This document shows, piece after piece, positions 62,382-64,000 of a stretch of 64,000 nt of DNA (positions are counted from its first letter, which is position 1; the number at the start of each line of letters is the position of its first letter). A model generated the notes under the pieces. It worked only from the letters and a program-made list of their open reading frames with translations. It made no database searches and was not told the origin of the DNA. The position numbers and the translations under genes were made by a program. The stretch is from contig CAWUEY030000001.1 of NCBI GenBank assembly GCA_963921245.4, positions 1,550,001 to 1,614,000 of the forward strand, written 5' to 3'. The stretch is from JABJGO01 sp963921245 (GTDB lineage: Bacteria > Pseudomonadota > Alphaproteobacteria > Rhodospirillales > Casp-alpha2).

Positions 62382-63680
62382 ATGAGCGCGCCTATGAAAA
62401 TTGCGATTGCCGGATTAGGCACCGTTGGTGCTGGCACGCTTCAACTTCTGGATAAAAATGCTCAATCCATAGCCGTGCGAGCCCAACGTGACGTTGTCGT
62501 CACAGCCGTATCGGCACGGGAAAGAAACAAGGACCGCGGGATAGACATCTCGACCCTCGACTGGTTTGACGATCCGGTCAAAATGGCAACAGAAGCCGAT
62601 GCGGACATCGTTGTCGAACTTATCGGCGGTTCTGATGGTGTGGCCAGAGCTACCTGTGAAGCAGCATTAAGCGCCGCAAGACACGTGGTTACGGCGAACA
62701 AAGCCCTGCTGGCCCATCATGGTGTGGCCCTGGCATCGCGGGCCGAAGAAGTTGGAAAATCATTACAGTTTGAGGCCGCTGTAGCCGGGGCCATTCCGAT
62801 TGTAAAATGCTTGCGCGAAGGTTTATCCGCCAATAGCGTAAACAAAATTATCGGCATTCTGAATGGTACCTCCAACTACATTCTGAGCCGGATGCGCCTG
62901 GAAGAGCTTGAGTTCGATGCGGTTCTCTTCGATGCACAGGAATTGGGTTATGCGGAAGCCGACCCCAGTTTTGATATCGACGGCGTCGATGCAGCCCACA
63001 AACTGTCGATTATGGCGAGCCTTGCCTTTGGCGCACCCATTGAGTTTGACTCCGTTCATATCGAAGGGATCCGGCATGTTTCTCTGCTGGACATACAGTT
63101 CGCCCAGGAGTTGGGATACCGCGTAAAGCTTTTGGGCATCGCGGCGCAAATCGGCGACGGCATCGAACAACGCATCCATCCATGCCTGGTTCCTGAAACG
63201 GCGGCCATTGCCAATGTCGAATTTGCGTTCAACGCTGTAGAAGTGGATTGCGATTTTGCCAATACTATTATCCATGTAGGGCCAGGAGCCGGAGCGGGTC
63301 CGACGGCATCCGCTGTGGTTGCCGATATTATCGATATTGCCCGGGGACACCGGGTTCCACCACTGAACATTCCAACCAGCGAACTCAGCGCCATTCCGAC
63401 AGTTTCCATGGAGTCACACAGAGGCGGGTACTACGTACGGTTGATGGTGGTTGATGAACCTGGCGTATTTGCTGAAATCGCGGCTATCCTCGGCAAACAT
63501 ACGGTCTCCATGGAATCAGTCCTGCAACGCGGGCGCGCGCCCGGCGAGCCCGTGCCTCTGGTCATGACCGTCCACGAAACCACAGAGTCGAACATGACAG
63601 CGGCGTTGGATGAAATCGGCAACCTGAGCGCGGTTTCGGGAAATCCCTGTATGATCAGGATTGAATTGCTGGAAGCCTGA
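62382..63680 (+). CDS. hom: Homoserine dehydrogenase
   Basis: The 432-residue enzyme reduces aspartate semialdehyde to homoserine, the branch to threonine and methionine. It has the NAD(P) motif AGLGTVGAGTLQLLDKN, the substrate segment GILNGTSNYILSRM, EADPSFDIDGVDAAHKLSIM with catalytic acidic residues, and a C-terminal ACT domain (about 350-430, YYVRLMVVDEPGVFAEIAAI) for feedback. The start ATG is 62382; a second one lies 12 bases later. It supplies homoserine used by metZ elsewhere in the window. The glpX gene follows after about 20 bases. Confidence 0.96.
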   Translation: MSAPMKIAIAGLGTVGAGTLQLLDKNAQSIAVRAQRDVVVTAVSARERNKDRGIDISTLDWFDDPVKMATEADADIVVELIGGSDGVARATCEAALSAARHVVTANKALLAHHGVALASRAEEVGKSLQFEAAVAGAIPIVKCLREGLSANSVNKIIGILNGTSNYILSRMRLEELEFDAVLFDAQELGYAEADPSFDIDGVDAAHKLSIMASLAFGAPIEFDSVHIEGIRHVSLLDIQFAQELGYRVKLLGIAAQIGDGIEQRIHPCLVPETAAIANVEFAFNAVEVDCDFANTIIHVGPGAGAGPTASAVVADIIDIARGHRVPPLNIPTSELSAIPTVSMESHRGGYYVRLMVVDEPGVFAEIAAILGKHTVSMESVLQRGRAPGEPVPLVMTVHETTESNMTAALDEIGNLSAVSGNPCMIRIELLEA

Positions 63681-63699
63681 TTTCCTGCCATTCTTGGCA

Positions 63700-64000
63700 A
63701 TGTCAATGACCAAGATGATGAGCATGGAAGAAACTCAACACAACAGAGACCTGCCTCTTGAAGCGCTGCGTATTACCGAGGCGGCGGCACTCGCCGCCCA
63801 TGCGCACATGGGGCAGGGGGATGAGGAAACCGCAGACCAGGCCGCCGTTGATGCTGTTTTCAAAGCGCTATCGACTGTTCCGATCAACGGAAACATCCGT
63901 ATTGGTGAAGGCATCCGAGCGGATGTGGAAAATCTATATGTGGGTCAATCGGTTGGCGGTGGTGGTGGGGCAAAAGTTGATATTGCCGTTGTTCCTCTGG
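63700..64000 (+). CDS. glpX: GlpX-type fructose-1,6-bisphosphatase, 3' end outside window, atypical residues
   Basis: Only the first about 100 residues are present; ATG candidates are 63700, 63706, 63715, 63718 and 63724. The N-terminus follows class II FBPase: LPLEALRITEAAALAAHAHM, GDEETADQAAVDAVFKAL and IRIGEGIRADVENL. Two points are unusual. Where typical proteins read AVDPLEGT, with a metal-binding Asp, this one reads AVVPL. Where they have GEGERDEAPM, it has GEGIRADVEN. It may be inactive as an FBPase or act on another substrate. hom-glpX is a normal order in this group. Confidence 0.8.
   Translation, partial: MSMTKMMSMEETQHNRDLPLEALRITEAAALAAHAHMGQGDEETADQAAVDAVFKALSTVPINGNIRIGEGIRADVENLYVGQSVGGGGGAKVDIAVVPL

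Overview
The window reads as a chromosomal segment of an alphaproteobacterium, most likely Rhodospirillales-like. The indicators are the ntrX-trkA-dat-HAD-hfq-hflX block at the left end, an NDUFA12-type complex I accessory gene followed by MCE/mlaD genes and DUF2155, class II (B12-dependent) ribonucleotide reductase as nrdJ, a short-form hisG, UPF0262, DUF1491, class I PHA synthase, and a SAM-II riboswitch in front of metZ. Base composition is moderate. No plasmid, phage or CRISPR structure was seen. Almost all large reading frames opposite these genes are shadows.

Layout. 1-5.9 kb: nitrogen/redox regulator NtrX (5' end outside the window), TrkA, D-amino-acid aminotransferase, HAD phosphatase, Hfq and HflX. 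5.9-9.0 kb (minus): Ldh-type dehydrogenase, RidA, and a response regulator fused to a metallo-beta-lactamase-fold hydrolase. 9.3-13.0 kb (minus): nrdJ with a clear terminator and a candidate pair of NrdR boxes. 13.7-15.5 kb: NDUFA12, two MCE proteins, DUF2155. 15.6-18.1 kb: a decayed trimethylamine-methyltransferase-family gene and a panE-like gene. 18.1-18.7 kb: remnants of three IS families and tRNA-Thr. 18.9-26.7 kb: a dense housekeeping block (dcd, murA, hisG, hisD, UPF0262, LMW phosphatase, infA, maf, RNase E/G, yacG), then tRNA-Phe and a coiled-coil DUF1640-like protein. 27.5-31.7 kb (minus): a proXVW-type glycine betaine/proline transporter with a hairpin between proX and proV. 31.9-33.7 kb: SAM-II riboswitch, terminator, metZ and a broken M23 peptidase gene. 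33.7-39.5 kb (minus): response regulator, helical protein, B12-binding mutase-like protein, P5C-reductase-like protein, aldehyde ferredoxin oxidoreductase (AOR), MoaD-like protein. 39.7-40.3 kb: a sigma-54-type promoter and two small unrecognised proteins. 40.3-44.0 kb: maeB, GDPD, TPR protein. 44.1-46.0 kb: a GC-rich DUF262/HNH gene that looks foreign. 46.0-52.9 kb: an mttB 3' fragment, Asp/Glu-racemase-family gene, hisC-like gene, homocysteine-methyltransferase relic, IS1595 relic, then an intact mttB-family gene with a dimethylglycine/sarcosine-dehydrogenase-like gene. 53-57.9 kb (minus): YghU-type GST, DUF1491, ThDP enzyme, sdaA. 57.9-58.7 kb: IS and PIN-domain relics. 58.9-64 kb: phaC, OmpA-type lipoprotein, hom, and the start of a divergent glpX.

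Functional theme. Outside housekeeping, much of the window fits use of methylated amines and one-carbon units. A betaine-type ABC importer, three MttB-family loci (one intact, two broken), a DMGDH-like flavoprotein, a relic of a homocysteine S-methyltransferase, serine deaminase and SAM-controlled metZ are all present. The pathway reading is inference: no MtgC-type corrinoid partner lies in the window. Decay of two of the three mttB copies and of the homocysteine methyltransferase, next to IS relics, suggests that this capacity was once larger.

The least explained material is the AOR/MoaD/P5CR-like/B12-protein cluster, the sigma-54-driven small proteins, the receiver-hydrolase fusion, the DUF262 insertion and a GlpX that seems to lack a metal-binding Asp.
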